A stretch of 64,000 nt of DNA from Siphonodentalium dalli (GCA_032622095.1 CP136065.1:111333195-111397194), one strand, 5' to 3'; numbered from the stretch's first letter, positions 45,148-58,756 are shown. Made by a program: numbers and translations. Notes: generated from the letters alone by a model not told the origin.

Positions 45148-46450
45148 GGTTACGTAGCGATTCTCTGAAGACCCATACCTCCGAAGGTCCGATTCTCCGA
45201 CGCCCCGATTCTCCGAAAGCCCATAACTCCGAAGTCCCGATTCTCCGAAATCCCATAACTCCGAAGACCCATAACTCCGAAAGCCCATAACTCCGAAGGC
45301 CTATAACTCCGAACGCCCATAACTCCGAAGGTCTATAACTCCGAAGGGCCGATTCTCCGAAGATCATGTTTTATCGCTTATTAAATAGCGTACAGTCCAG
45401 TGGTGGGTCAATGGGGCCCTATGGAAGACCGCCCCCCCCCCAAAACATATATTTTGTATGGAACATGTACATGTAGATAATATATCCTTCCTGGAATCCG
45501 GAATCCAGCTTCAAATTTACCATGGAATCCGGCGTTCAGTTTCAAATTAACCCTGGAATCCGGCGACCAGCTTCAAATTGACGTCTGGAATCCGGCGTAC
45601 GGGTCCAAAATGGGTGGAATCCGGCGTATGAAAAGGGGGGAAGGGGCCCTCATATATTGGAAACGTTAACTATGTATTACAATAAGGTGATATCTACACC
45701 ATCTGTAGTGTGCGACAAGCCTTATAATTTTCCACAGAATGCTTAAATTTATGTAAGAAATACAATTATTTTGCCACAATGTACGTCTTAATACAATTAA
45801 TATGATTAAATTGTGCACATCCGACTGCATTGGGGTGATTTGATGCAATCAAGTTCATTTTATATATGAAAAAGGACAAGTTCTTCCCCGTTCATGTGCA
45901 CCCCTGTACATTTTACTCTGGCATCTCATGGGCCAGCGTAACGTTATTATAGTATCTGGTGTATAGTCAGTGGCGGGCCAGGATTCCCATTTATATATAG
46001 GTGGGGGCAGTAGGAAAAGTTTGAATATTTTGATGCCCCATGAACGATTTCCGGGCGTTTACATGACATTGGACATGTTTTGGTAGGGGCCCATATTGTC
46101 TGAAATAGCAAGTAGAGGTTTAATGGGGGCAGTAGGAATTTTGGGACCCCTTGGCTTCGCCACTGGACTGTACACTATTTAGTAAACGATAATACCCCGA
46201 TAAAACAAAATCTTCGGAGAATCGGAGAATCGGACCTTCGGAGTTATGGGCCGTCGGAGAATCGGTCCTTCGGAGCTATATGTCTTCGGAGAATCGGCCC
46301 TTCGGAGTTATATGTCTTCGGAGAATTGGCCCTTCGGAGTTATGGGCTTTCGGAGAATCGGATCTTCGGAGTAATGGGCCGTCGGAGAATCGGGTCTTCG
46401 GAGTTGTGGGCCTTCGTAGTAATAGGTCTTCGGAGAATCGGTCTGACACC
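45148..46450. mobile_element. Foldback element 2 (TTCGGAGAATCGG arms) with 8-bp target duplication
   Basis: ACTAATTC occurs exactly at both edges (45140-45147 and 46451-46458), an 8-bp target duplication. The left end begins GGTTACGTAG, the right end (complement) GGTGTCAGAC. Both arms are minisatellites of 'ccgattctccgaag' and 'cccataactccgaag' (left 45168-45365; right, inverted, 46208-46441). Inside them lies a further inverted pair, 'aaatagcgtacagtccagtgg' at 45384 and its near complement ending near 46195. The centre has a ~35-bp 'ggaatccggcg' tandem repeat (45495-45635) and no coding frame. It is non-autonomous. Confidence 0.8.
45495..45635 (+). repeat. Short tandem repeat inside foldback 2
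   Basis: Four to five copies of 'tggaatccggcg' followed by 'cagcttcaaatt' occur every ~35 bases. Confidence 0.75.
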
Positions 46451-46458
46451 ACTAATTC

Positions 46459-49160
46459 AGGCTATTTGGTCAGGGAAGGTGTCACTCCATGGTTGTAGGT
46501 CGTGCTTTCGCGCACCATCAGTCTGGATCATGTGTACTTCTTAACAATCACATGTATTTCAACATCATCAATGTTACCATGTTTTGTCACTTCACATATG
46601 GGTAATTGTGTTGATGTTGGTTGCTTGTATGAAACTATTGGCATACATGCAGACCTATATTTGTCCATTCAGTCTAACATTGAGTAATGTGTGTAATACA
46701 TCCACATAGCCATTTTGTCTGCCATGTGGTTTGATGTAAACTCAGGATTCCTTCTAGTTTTTGCTCAGTTTTAAATTTGCACATCGATGGGTGTGCAAAA
46801 ATTAGTACTGCACGAAATTTAAATACGAGTAAGGTAGGCATATATGCCACTGTGTGCCCATAGCGAATGTTTATCATCATATTGGTCTGCACCAGTGACA
46901 TCGGCGGATATTACTGATAGAACAAGCCACTATTATCATGTCGTTATTCATTTAAAATCAGTCTCAATTGACATATACACAACTGTTCCCCTTCAAATCT
47001 CTCTTTTTCGCCATTTTAGGGGACCTCTGCAAATGGGGACCTATAGCAAATAGTCACAATGTATGGTAGTGTTAGGTGTTAATATTGATATGATATTGTC
47101 ACTTGCCATAGTATATGTAAGTTTATCATGCCTCGACTTGTAACATCACAATCTTTGTAAACGCCGTCCCTTTGATGCTGTAATATATAAGCAATGGGGC
47201 ACAGATTCCCAAAATTATGAAGAACTTTAGGATATCGGATGTTTTCCTAAAACCAATTCAAACTTCTCAAAATAAAATTTATATTTTGTTTACAAGCAAG
47301 ACAAATGTTGCAAACATTGACAATGGGCAATTCGCAGTAAGAACATATTATATTATTTGATTACTGATGTGGAAGCTATAATTATTTCAAGCTGCATGAT
47401 ACATACTGTTCATGCATTATTTTCATATGTGTACACATATTTTATTTTAAAAAAGTGGGGTATACTGTTTTGCACCTGTCTAGCCGTCCGTCCGTCAGAT
47501 GTGCGTACGTACGTCTGATGTCTTTTCATATCATAACTTGAACAGTAGCTTGGATCTCAATGAAATTTGGTAGGGATGTTCACTACTATGAGGACATTAA
47601 ATTGAGGGCTCCATTCGTCTTTTATAGTACGCATCACAAAAACAAAATCTCCAATGTCATTTTTCCCCTCATAGTTCAAATGCATTGCCTGTGGCATCAC
47701 GTGACCAGAACATGGAAATCGATTGATAATTCACAGGTGATACTCTAGACCAAGTCTTGTCGGTCAACAACATCGGATATCGGTTGGGATGATGCTGTTT
47801 TATGATTAAGTCCCCTCCCGTTACTCTTCTATAATGGACTTTCATTCAAAATATGTACTATATGTACATGTGAAGCCCGGACATTCACATGAACCCCTGA
47901 ATGTGATTAATAATCTGACAGAATAATCTTGATAGAAAAGGTAAAGTGATGATATGATCGTTTCATGTATTGTTTAAATACATTTTCTGATAGCGAGACA
48001 AATCAAAATTCTCTGGAAAACAAAGCTTTGTTTACTTATCAATTTTGTTGCTCTGACATTTGGACCTCATATAATTATGCATGTTTGATACTTTGGTATC
48101 ACCATGCTTGGGAAAGGCTGCCATCTATGTTCATATACAGGAAGCATCCATTTGACCTCATCTGAAGACATATAAGCAAGATAACTCCCACACACAATTA
48201 TGGATGTAAAGTTTGGTATAGAAGAGTAATGGGAGGGAACTCTTCCAAAACAGCATCAACCAAACAGATGTCCCAAGCTGTTGTGGACTGAGAATACTTG
48301 GTTTAGTGAAACTCAAGCTATTATTGGACTGACTTGGTTCTGCGTTGGTTAAAAATACTCGGCAGATTTTATGAAAATAAATACTTTCAGCTTTGTAACT
48401 GTCCGTCTGTCCTTCAAGAATCATCTTCTCCAGAATTATAAGACGGAATAGGTTCATATTTGGTGTGGATGTTCCCTATGTGAATCACGTTCAGGTTTGT
48501 TTAAATGAGGTCACCCGGTCAAAGAGTCGCGAAGCTAGGACCATAACTCTTTTCCACCATAGTAATTCTTAAAATGACTACTTCTCAAATTTCATTGGGG
48601 CGAATGGGTTCATATTTGGTACAAAGGGTCCTTGGGGGACTGTGATTCAGATTAGTTCAAATGAGGTCACTGGGTCAAATGTTGACTGAGACAGTGACAT
48701 AACTCACAATCAAAAATTAAAAGCCAGTCACATAGGCTCCCTGAAGATATATCAGATATCACATCATTAATCTACTGACCAACAGCATATGCCACATGTG
48801 TGAATTGATTGCTAACAAGCCGGATTAAACTGGTTATGTCTAGTTGACAGGTCTAATATAAATTCATAAAATAAACTTTTATATTCACACGTAAAGTGTC
48901 GGCCCTAGAAAGCGCTGTTGTAAAGACAGGTCAAGCAAATCTAGGTTGCATATAATTTGCAAATGCAGAATAATTCTGCATCGAAAACGAAATAAAATAG
49001 GCATTAACTATGCTGGTTCAAATCGACTGCTCTAATAAAATAAGAACCACAATGGAATCACTAAAATTCCGTGCTCAGAAATGCTCATTAAAGTGGCATA
49101 TAATACGTTGAGATATAAAATTAGTACATACTGGGTACTACCACAGTAATGGCACTACCG
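46459..49160. other. No gene; dispersed repeat fragments
   Basis: No coding signal is seen. A dispersed repeat with 'gtccgtccgtcagatg' and 'aatgaaatttggtagggatg' lies at 47450-47610, and related fragments with 'ttggtccttggg' and 'aatgaggtcac' lie at 48440-48720. Confidence 0.4.
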
Positions 49161-49649
49161 GCACTGCACGAAAAGTGAAATTTATTAAATAATAAATTTT
49201 GATAAATTTCACATTGCAAATTTATTAGAAAATAAATGTCTGATAAATTTTAAATTTAGTGAAACACATAAATTTTAAATTTATCAAAAATAAATTTCAT
49301 ATAAATTTGATGATCTATGTAAACGTTAAAGCAATATATAGCTAAATATTTTTTCCAAACTTTATTTAAATTTCGTTGCAAGAAATGGATGCAACATGTG
49401 AACAAATTAAATTATAGTGAGGAAGTCAATGAATGTTAATTTATCAATGCATTGTTGTTTTCGCAATTGTCAAAATATAAACCCTTATTTCACACTATAT
49501 TAGGGAAGTTTTCAAATTGCCATGCGCAATATAATTAGTGAATATTATGTCAGTCACTTTCACATGTTAATGTCCAATTAAAATTTCCTCTGATTAGTCC
49601 CATTCTAAATGATATCACACTTACGGCCAATGGGATCATAAGAGTTTAA

Positions 49650-50127
49650 AGGTACTCAATCCGATAAAACTCCTCTTAATTACTATTTCAATGGCTTTGG
49701 GGGTCAAAAATATTTGATTCGAGTCGAGGAAGTCACCCATCAAAGCTCAGATTTGTTAGATATCGATTTTAGAAATCTATTATTTTTCATTATCGGGAAT
49801 ACTTTCTGGCCCAGAACTGTCAAAATTGCGTTATTATTACCTCTTGATTTTAGAGTTATCCATCCTTGTCTGTTTGAATTGTGTTTTGGTGTACACATCT
49901 CGCGCAGGTTACGAAACTGACGGCAATTATTAGTACTCATCTTGAGAAACTAACAAATTTCAAAAATCAATATCTACTAACTCTGAGCTTTGTATGATGG
50001 GTTCCTCGACTCGAATCAAATATTTTTTACCCCCAAAGCCAAAGAAATAGTAATATAAGACCCTCTGATCGGATTGTTGTTGTTGGAATCTGTTGAGATG
50101 GGGACCCTCTGTTCGGACTGAGTACCT
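49650..50127. mobile_element. MITE, TTAA-flanked, copy 1
   Basis: TTAA lies on both sides (49646-49649 and 50128-50131), with termini AGGTACTCA and TGAGTACCT. The arms are long inverted repeats: 'tatttgattcgagtcgagga' near 49709 and its complement near 50008. TTAA target choice is typical of piggyBac-like (also Kolobok-like) transposases. There is no coding capacity. Confidence 0.8.
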
Positions 50128-50366
50128 TTAACAGATAACAGCCATATCATACACACTATATATGCAATCAATTAGTAAAGATTATGCTGTGGGATCAGGG
50201 CTTTCCGTGAGAAATATATCGGATGGCAATATACATCATAGCCAATTAAAGAGTGTTTCGGGCTCACAGTGCAAAGTATATATGAAGAATAACTGTTCAT
50301 CACAGAAATGTTCTTCGTAATCGCAACATTACTGATATATATAGTATGGCTTATACAGTAATGCCC

Positions 50367-50653
50367 TAAGTAATCGACTCTTTAACTACAGCACAATTAT
50401 GGGTAACTTTTCAGGCTTTAGTCGGAAATATGGCTTGTTGCCATTCATCGGAAAGCTCTCGGGGGAGAGCTTTCCAATGAATGGCAACAAGCCATATTTC
50501 CGACTAAATCCTGAAAAGTTACCCATAAACTTGTTGCCATTCATCGGAAAGCTCTCGGGGAGAGCTTTCCAATGAATGGCAACAAGCCATATTTCCGACT
50601 AAATCCTGAAAAGTTACCCATAAATCTGCTATGGTTAAGAAGTCGATTACTTA
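50367..50653. mobile_element. Hairpin element with duplicated inner arm
   Basis: The outer arms are TAAGTAATCGACT (50367) and its complement (50641-50653). Inside, 50398-50527 is an almost perfect 130-base palindrome centred near 50462. About 100 bases of its inner part are then repeated in direct order (50528-50631). It is non-coding and MITE-like. Confidence 0.8.
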
Positions 50654-51532
50654 ATGAAATCTTATAGAATACATCAAGTGGAAAATTACCAGCTTCTAAA
50701 AACATTTCCATTATTAGAAGTATATTTAATATTATAGTATGTATAGGTGTATGTATGTATGATGTTTCCCAACTTATATCAGGACTGCGAATAATAAAAA
50801 TATCAAAATAAGTCACAAAAATCTTTATTATGAAATTAATGTCAACAATGGACATTAACTACATTCACCACAATAATTGAGAAAATGAAAAAATAATAAC
50901 AAAATAAACAGTTCATGACAATGCCTACACTTCTGTCATTATGAGCACCATATGAATAGTGATAATATGAAAAATAAATGAGGAAATCAACACACAAAAT
51001 ATCTGACAAAACTATTGTGTCGAACATGAAATTCAAGCAAAAAGTATTGATATTCATTATTGTATTATCCCCCATTATGAATACATTGAACATAAAATTC
51101 ACATAGCAAGTAGCGCAGTATGTGGATTATATTTTACCCGATTACGGCGTTGTCACATATGAGTGTTGTGCTTTGTTTTTGACCGAGAGATTTCGTGTTG
51201 TACAACTAAGACTCCTTACACAGCACTATGTTTTAAAATATATTGTAAGATAAAATTAATTATTACCGGTATGTGAAAAACATACTCTACAATTCGTTAT
51301 GCTAGGTATCATATTTTATGAAACTCATTGAATTAATCTGATTCACAAAATGAAATCGTCTGCGACTCGTTGTGAATCAAATTAATCAAACTCGATTCAT
51401 AAAATATCATACACAAAACCACCTTAATAGGAATGTATATTTATAAAACATAACTAATGTTAATTATACAACATGCAATACATTAAACACAATCACAATG
51501 AATGGTTGAAAGTAACTTGAAACATATATATA

Positions 51533-52002
51533 CCCGATAAAACTCCTCTCAATTACTATTTCAATGGCTTCGGGGGTCAAAAATATTTGATTCGAGTCGA
51601 GGAAGTCACCCATCAAAGCTCAGATTTGTTAGATATCGATTTTAGAAATCTATTATTTTTCATTATCGGGAATTCTTTCTGGCCCAGAAGACAGTAAAAA
51701 ATTCGTTATTATTACCCACTTGATTATAGAGTTATCCATCCTTGTCTGTTTGAATAGAATTTTGGCGTGAAATCTCGAGCAGGTTACCAAATTGACGGCA
51801 GTTATAAGTACTCATCTCGAGAACATAAGAATTTTCAAAAATCAATATCTAATAACTCTGAGCTTTGTTTGATGGGTTCCTCGACTCGAATCAAATATTT
51901 TTTACCCCCAAAGCCAAAGAAATAGTAATATAGGACCCTCTGATCGGATTGTTGTTGTTGGAATCTGTTGAGATGGGGACCCTCTTTACGGGTTGAGTAC
52001 CT
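51533..52002. mobile_element. MITE, same family, copy 2 (left tip missing)
   Basis: The sequence matches copy 1 from 'cccgataaaactcctct' onward, including both arms, and ends TGAGTACCT followed by TTAA (52003-52006). The left tip (AGGTACTCAAT and its TTAA) has been lost or replaced by 'catatata'. Confidence 0.8.
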
Positions 52003-52449
52003 TTAAACACACCATTATCGCCTGTTTATAACATTGTCAAATGAATAAATGATCAAACTTTATTTCAAAGACTTGACCCTTGACTGAACAGTATACTACA
52101 TTCTGTAATGGCACAATACCTCCCAGAGAGAAAAATCAAATAATGTTGCCTGAATGGGCTTGTGTGAGGGTGACGACCCCCCCTCCCCCTGGCATCTGGT
52201 TTAAAATGGACCCAGGCATGCGGAATACGTCATAACAGAGAGGCGGCATCCGGAATACTATTTGATTAAATTTATTGAAAACAGACTCAGGAACGAAGTG
52301 AACGTTGGCATGAGCACATGATGAGGTGTTGGAATTAGTGTCCGTATCGGCTAGTAATGATTTGATTTAGCAGCTTTACGGAAAGATTAAACTTTTTACT
52401 AAAGGTATGATCTCATATCATACATATATAGGGCCTATGTCCTGTCTAA

Positions 52450-52694
52450 CTTACTCGCGGCCATATTGGATCCACCAGGTCCGGTTCCGTTGTTTTAGTG
52501 CTACAGTTCAAAGTTTTGGAGTAGCATTTCCATATGTATGACATATATGGAAGTCATGAATATTCAAAAGCTCCATATATGGAAATGCTACTCCATAACT
52601 TTGACAGATCAAACCACGGAACCGGGGCTGCATGGAAGAATCTGATATCACGGAACCGGACCTGCATGGTGGATCTAATATGGCTGGGAGTTAA
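52450..52694. mobile_element. Hairpin MITE
   Basis: The inverted ends 'ggccatattggatccacc' (52459) and 'ggtggatctaatatggc' (to 52684) continue through 'ggtccggttccg' and a central 'ggagtagcatttccatat' with its complement. It folds along its whole length and has no coding frame. Confidence 0.75.
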
Positions 52695-53754
52695 TAACAT
52701 GAATGGGCGTATTGGGTGGGGGTGAAAGGCATAGACCATGTTCCAAATGACAGGAGTGGTATATACTGAATGAGGAGCAGTTGAAGTGGCATGTGTGGAA
52801 ACCACCTATAGCTAATGTTGGGTGACCGTTCATGGTCGTACACGGTAGTATTGAACACCAGGGACACGCAAATACAAAACCTGTTATTTATCAACATTTT
52901 GTTCCTTGACTCGAATCAAATATGTTTCGAGGACTAAATTCAACCTAACATTATAAATGCACAAATATATTTTCGATAAATTTGAAGTTTTAAGGGTAGA
53001 TAAATTCCATGTTTTCATGAATTTATCAATATTTTCCCAGGCCCGCATTCATTCCAGCATGGTAAATGTGCAAATAAATTTTAATAAATTTCTGATTTAT
53101 GTAGATAAATTCCATATTTATCACATAATAAATTAAACATTTATCAAAATTTATTACCATGATAAATTTTTGGTAAATTTGGAACTTTATTATTTAATAA
53201 ATCCCAATAAATTTTAAATAAATTCCCACATTTATCGACATTTATCATTAAGATAAATTCCAATAAATTTGACATTTCCACACATTTATCAGGGATTTAT
53301 TACTATGATAAATTCCATATTTCATGCAGTGCGGCCTCAACAAATCAGGCCAATCACATTTAAAATAGGCATATATTATGCCAAGATATTTAACACGCAA
53401 TTCCCTGAAGAGATTCTGCGTTATCGCTATTATACTATAGTGAAAAAGTGAATCGAAACATATGCTCAATTTAAATCATGACCATCCGGGCAATGTAGGA
53501 ACATGGGACACAGACCACTAGTCTGTCGGTGATTGTTGAGTATATTTCACAATCAAAAATTAAAAACCAAAAAAAAAATTATTCAGTTTTTTGGAATTTT
53601 CACCTACAGAATTTTGTTTTAAACATGTTATAAAATTTGAAAATAGTGACACCATTATAACATCTGCAGAGTTATGAAACTTTAATCTTTAATGAAATTA
53701 AATTATATTCGGTATGGATGGGCCTTGGGTGACCGGGTTCAGATTTGTTCAAAT

Positions 53755-55645
53755 AGGGTCATTTTTATGTTTACCCATACCATAGTATGGTAAACATAGT
53801 GTCGTTGTCCGGATTGACCACTCGTTGTTAGTCCGTCTCTCTGTCTGTAGACACTTTACGCATGGTGCGATAACTGAACTATTTTCTATCTGATCAGAAC
53901 CAAATTTTGTATATGAATTTCTCAGCACCAAATACAGATCAAATTCGAATATGGGTTTGATCCAATTATTTTTACGGAGTTATGGCCCTTTTTCGACTTA
54001 GAATTTTTTTATTTTTTTTTAATAATTTTTATTTGGTCATAAACATGGAAATATAACATACATATCAATTCATATTATAAGGGTTGTCACAAATTGCAAT
54101 TGGTAGTGAATAAAAGTTTTTCAGTGAGGTGTTTTTCCTTTTTAAACCTCTTTGTTTGTTTTCTATTGTGTTTTAACTGTCGTGAACTCTCCTGTTTGAC
54201 ACTATATGGTATATAAAACATAATTTACAATCTTGATTTTATTGTACACAATGTGGATCTAATTAGTTAAACTTTCAATCAGTCCTTTAATTTGTAAGGA
54301 ATATATACACATGGGAATGTAAGTATAACAAATGAATGTCCTTCTCAATGCCACTACACTGTTGTGAAGTAAACAAAAACAAAAATTAAAAAACAAGACA
54401 AATTTCGTATAAACCCTAAATGACTTAGAATTCATGCATGCTGCCATAACTAAAAAATTATCTGACCGTCACCAAATCTGGTATGCGAGTTTCTTAGCCC
54501 AAAATACATAACAAGTTCGAATATGGGTTTGATCCGATATTTATTAATGGAGTTATGGCCCTTTGACATAGAATTCATGCATGCTTCGATAAATCAACCA
54601 TTTTTCAACTGATACCAAATTTTGTATGTGAGTTTCTCAACTCAAAATACAGATCGAGTTCGAATATGGGTTTGATCCGATATTATTTAATGGCGTTATG
54701 ACCCTTTGATTATTTTATTCATCTCTAAAATATATCAAAGATACACAGTTTTCACTGTCCAGGTAGAATATAATAAATCAGGTTTACAATGCCACGAAGT
54801 TGTCTTCTCACATAGAGCAACAGATATAGTATCAAGTGACAATGACTCTCTCTTGCATTGAGTTAATTAACTGGTAGCAGATGTGTTGGCCATATGATGA
54901 GATATCATAGATGGAATGTTTATGCTTTTATATTTTATAAGCATGGTTATTTAAATTTCATCTTAAAGGCATAATCTGGTTTTATTGTTTAATAGCAGTA
55001 CTATTGGAGGTTAATAATGTGATTGTGTTTAGTAGATTTGTTGGTTGCATGGGAAGACAAATTTGGTTTTCAAATTTTTAAAAACTTGAGAGCTCTGTAT
55101 CAGTTAATGAGAACAAAATAATTATGCAAAACACTTTTAGAACTGTAGGTCTAGTTTGTTTTATTTATATATTAATGGAAAGCTTTTTGGACATTGATTT
55201 CAATTGATTACAAATGTGAATAGAAATATTAAAGAGGCACAACAGGTTTGAACTTTGATATATTTTTCTTGTACTCTGCATGAGATAAAACTTTTTATGT
55301 GTACCTACACCATAGTATGGTACACATAGTGTCAATGTCTGGATTGACCACTCGTCGTTCATCCATCTGTCTGTCCGTCCGTAGACACTTTAGGCATAAT
55401 GCGATAACTCTAACATTTTCTATTTGATCGGAACCAAATTTTGTATATAGGTTTCTCAGCCCAAAATACAGTTCGAGTTCGAATATGGGTTTGATTCGAG
55501 TTTTGTTTTTAAACAGTAATGGCCATTTTTAACTTAGAATTTACACATGCTGCCATAACTAAAAAAAAAATTCATCTGATTATCAGCCCAAAATACAGAT
55601 CAAGTTCAAATTTGGGTTTGATCCGATTTATTTTAAATGAGTTAT
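53755..55645 (+). repeat. Dispersed repeat in 3-4 diverged copies
   Basis: Copies begin near 53766 and 55305 with 'accatagtatggta(a/c)acatagtgtc' and 'tggattgaccactcgt'. Partial copies at 54440-54560 and 54570-54700 share 'agttcgaatatgggtttgatccga' and 'gttatg(g/a)ccctttga'. Spacing is irregular and nothing is coding. Confidence 0.75.
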
Positions 55646-56363
55646 GACCCTTTTTTTTTTAATTTGAAAATTTTAATTTAAATTTTTTTTTAGATTGCAT
55701 TTTCTTGCTCAATTTAACACGCAAAAAATATTTTAAAACTTTTATATTAAATAATAAAAAAATTATTTAATTAAAAAAAAACATTCATTGACACTAATTT
55801 GTTTTAGTTGTATACGATTAATTAGGTGTGATGTCCTTTTTTGAAGATATGAAGATTTTATTGCAATAGTTGCATGTAATATAATGATAGCAATAAATTG
55901 CCATGTGAACATCCAATATCCAGAGTATATGAGAGTACCTTTAATAGATGTCATTCCAAGTGAAATCTGTTATTAATTGAGTGATGACATATGTTATAGA
56001 GCTATAGGGGGTGGTTGTATGAAGGTAAAGACAAACAACCTGCTGGCTGGGTAATTGTTTATCCTCTCTGTCAAATTGATTAATGGCTAAACCATTGGAT
56101 CTCACAGTGAGAGGTCATTGTGTGAATAGGGACAGAGTTATGAGATTTAAATCGACTCCTCCCCCACCTCAAATACTTTAATCCCTTCTTAAGACAAATT
56201 ATTTGAGCTTTTGATTTTAAGTTTAAGTACTGATATATGTTTTCCTGTGATCATATCTTAGACCAATTATCAGTTATAGCTAATCGCTATCGCCAAGGTA
56301 TGGGTTAAACATCTGTCGATCGTGATTGGCCTCTCGATAGGAAATGAGATCCCCAGAGGGTGA

Positions 56364-56364
56364 A

Positions 56365-56393
<29 letters not shown>
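56364..56393. repeat. (ATT)n microsatellite
   Basis: About ten ATT units, followed by 'atatatac'. Confidence 0.9.
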
Positions 56394-56399
<6 letters not shown>

Positions 56400-58756
56400 C
56401 ATTTAAAACACATTCCACAATAAATTTGTTTCAATGCGCGTACATCGAGTGGTTAAAAATCTAATTATTTAAAAGACACACGAGCAACAAAGATAAAATG
56501 TGTAGCTGATAACAGACAAGTTAAAAATTTTCATAGGATAAAAAGATGACTTGAGGTAAAAATTAACCTGATGAATAAGATTGATATTGTTCTGAAAAAA
56601 ACTCAGATAAAAGTTTATTTTATTGGAATATGTTGTGCTATATTCCACCTTGGGGAATAGTGTCATTAAATTCACCTTCTGTGGACCTCATTCTGCAGGG
56701 GACAGACACTATAAATACAGACTTGGCTGTCCCAATATTATTTTCTTAACCACCACTTATCCAGGTGAAATCATACCCTATTGGATAGTGGGGGTATATT
56801 GATATTACTAGATGAATGGACCTCATAGATGGGGATTCACATTTGTTCTAATATGGGCAGAGATAAGAGATTTAACTCTCCTCTATCCTGTTTGGTACTG
56901 GTATAATAATATTGATTTCTAGGAAGCCTGGGTGGGGGCAATGTTGGAGGCAATGGGGAAGGAGTGTAGAGCGGTGGAGTTTTGACCCCCTATTTGATCA
57001 AAATTTAAACAGTTGAAAATTTCATGCCTGGTATAACATTAGTTGTAGATTAGATGTTCACATCAAAAATAGGTTAGAATTGTTCTCATAGTTTGGTTTG
57101 TTTTTCCCTCATGTATGTTTTAAACCAACAGTCCATATGTTCCTACTTCAGGTTGAACTGTTGGACCAAATTGGCCACGAATTTTAACTTGATGGTGTTG
57201 GTAATTTTCAAACGTTTGAGAGCTTGAAGTACTGGTACCAGTTGTAAAATTCAATCTAAGAGGGATGTGCAAAAGGATTTTTGTGAACTTAGTACTGTGG
57301 TATGGTTGTTTTCTATAAAAGGTAAGAGATTGGTGTGCAATTAGAAATTTCATTTGACGAGCCTTGCTCATTTGAGAACCTCCAGCTCTGAGAACCTAAA
57401 CCTCCTGTTTAGAACTACTTGTCTTAAGTGATATTGTCACGTGCTGACCCTTGTAGCCTTCAGAGTCTCAGTCTTTAAAGTCTGGTGAGCGACCCACAGT
57501 CATTGACTGTCTTGTTTATGGGAATAAACAATAAAAAAGCTATATAAATAAACAAATAAATGCAGTGGGTTTATGTGTGTGTGTTATTGAGAGATACTGC
57601 ACATAGGTTGTTGGTGCACATTTAGTGTCAACCGCTTTACACAATGTCCCCAAACGACCACAGCGCCGTGTCCCTCAATAACACACGCACATCCACTACA
57701 TTCATTTCTTAAATACAATATTTTGTGCAACTCTCATTTTATCTTTTAAGCTCCATACATTAATATATACATTTATGTACTACTATAGAGCACATATTAG
57801 ATAGTGTTGTTATGGACTTTTCCCGAACTTGAATAAATAGTTTGACAGTATTTCTCTTTCTCTCTCTCCATTGTCCTGGATATATGGCCTCTGAAAACAA
57901 GTTGGGGAGAAGACCTTCCAACATTTCATGGATGCATGAGATGAAAATAATATTGCCTCTATCGATGAGATGAAACAACATTTTTATATCTTATCCTTTT
58001 AAGATATACCAACATGTATAACCAGTGTTATGAATGAAATAACCATTGCAAGATGTTTATCAATTACAGATACAGTGCATGTGGTTCTGCATTACATTCA
58101 GTCAATAATGAATATATTTACAGGCATGTGGGCAATTTCATCTTTCAATAAGTCATTTCACTTGTTTCCATTTGTATTATCCCCCAGCTGTGCCACTAAA
58201 TATTCTACTGTCAATATTTGGAGATATTTCATCCCAATATCTATAAATTCAAATCAATATTAGTCAGCAATCTTGAAGCAGTGAAGAAACCACACCTGAT
58301 GTTACCCACATATTACAATATTTTAGTCATGCACTTCCATTTCAAATCAAAGTGGTTTGTTGAAAAAGATTCCCTACAGTATCTCCTCTGATGGGCGAAC
58401 AGAAGCGTGAAGTTTGCAAAGAATCTTTCCATTTTTTAAACAGTTTAGTTTAAATATTCATCTGATGCCCTGTAGTACTTGTGGAGTTTCAATGTATTGA
58501 AGGAACAATAATTTAGATATGTGCCTTGAATGGCAAGCGTTTGTATCAATTGTGTATTGAAAGACAAGCCTGTGTTAGGATCTCCAATAATTGGATAGAT
58601 GTCTGCATACAGTAATATATTTGAAGCTTTGAAGTACATTTATGACACATTTGTTGGATACCTTTACTAAATGGTTGATCAATGATGCACTTCACAATAA
58701 AGTGATATGGAGGTGATTTTAAAATATGAAAATGGAGCCATCAGACAGTGAGTACC

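Larger units (their letters stand above)
49161..53332. mobile_element. Possible foldback element 3 (AATTTAT-rich arms), invaded by MITEs
   Basis: The left edge reads GCACTGCACGAAAAGTG followed by an array of 'ataaattt' and 'gataaattt' words (49175-49315). The right edge is the inverted equivalent: such words from 52965 to 53320 ending in TTCATGCAGTGC (53321-53332). Between them lie two TTAA-type MITEs and two hairpins. No target duplication is found and the arms differ in length (about 150 and 360), so the two edges may belong to two separate copies. Confidence 0.4.
53333..58756. other. No gene; AT-rich repeats
   Basis: A dispersed repeat occurs in several pieces at 53755-54010, 54420-54700 and 55295-55645: 'cataccatagtatggta', 'gaaccaaattttgtat', 'gaatatgggtttgatcc'. 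An ATT microsatellite lies at 56364-56393. The remaining sequence shows no coding signal. Confidence 0.5.

Noticed and set aside
45020-45367. Repetitive open frame in the left arm of foldback 2, and similar ones at 46280-46544
   Set aside because: The frame simply translates the minisatellite; it contains no domain and continues into unrelated flank.
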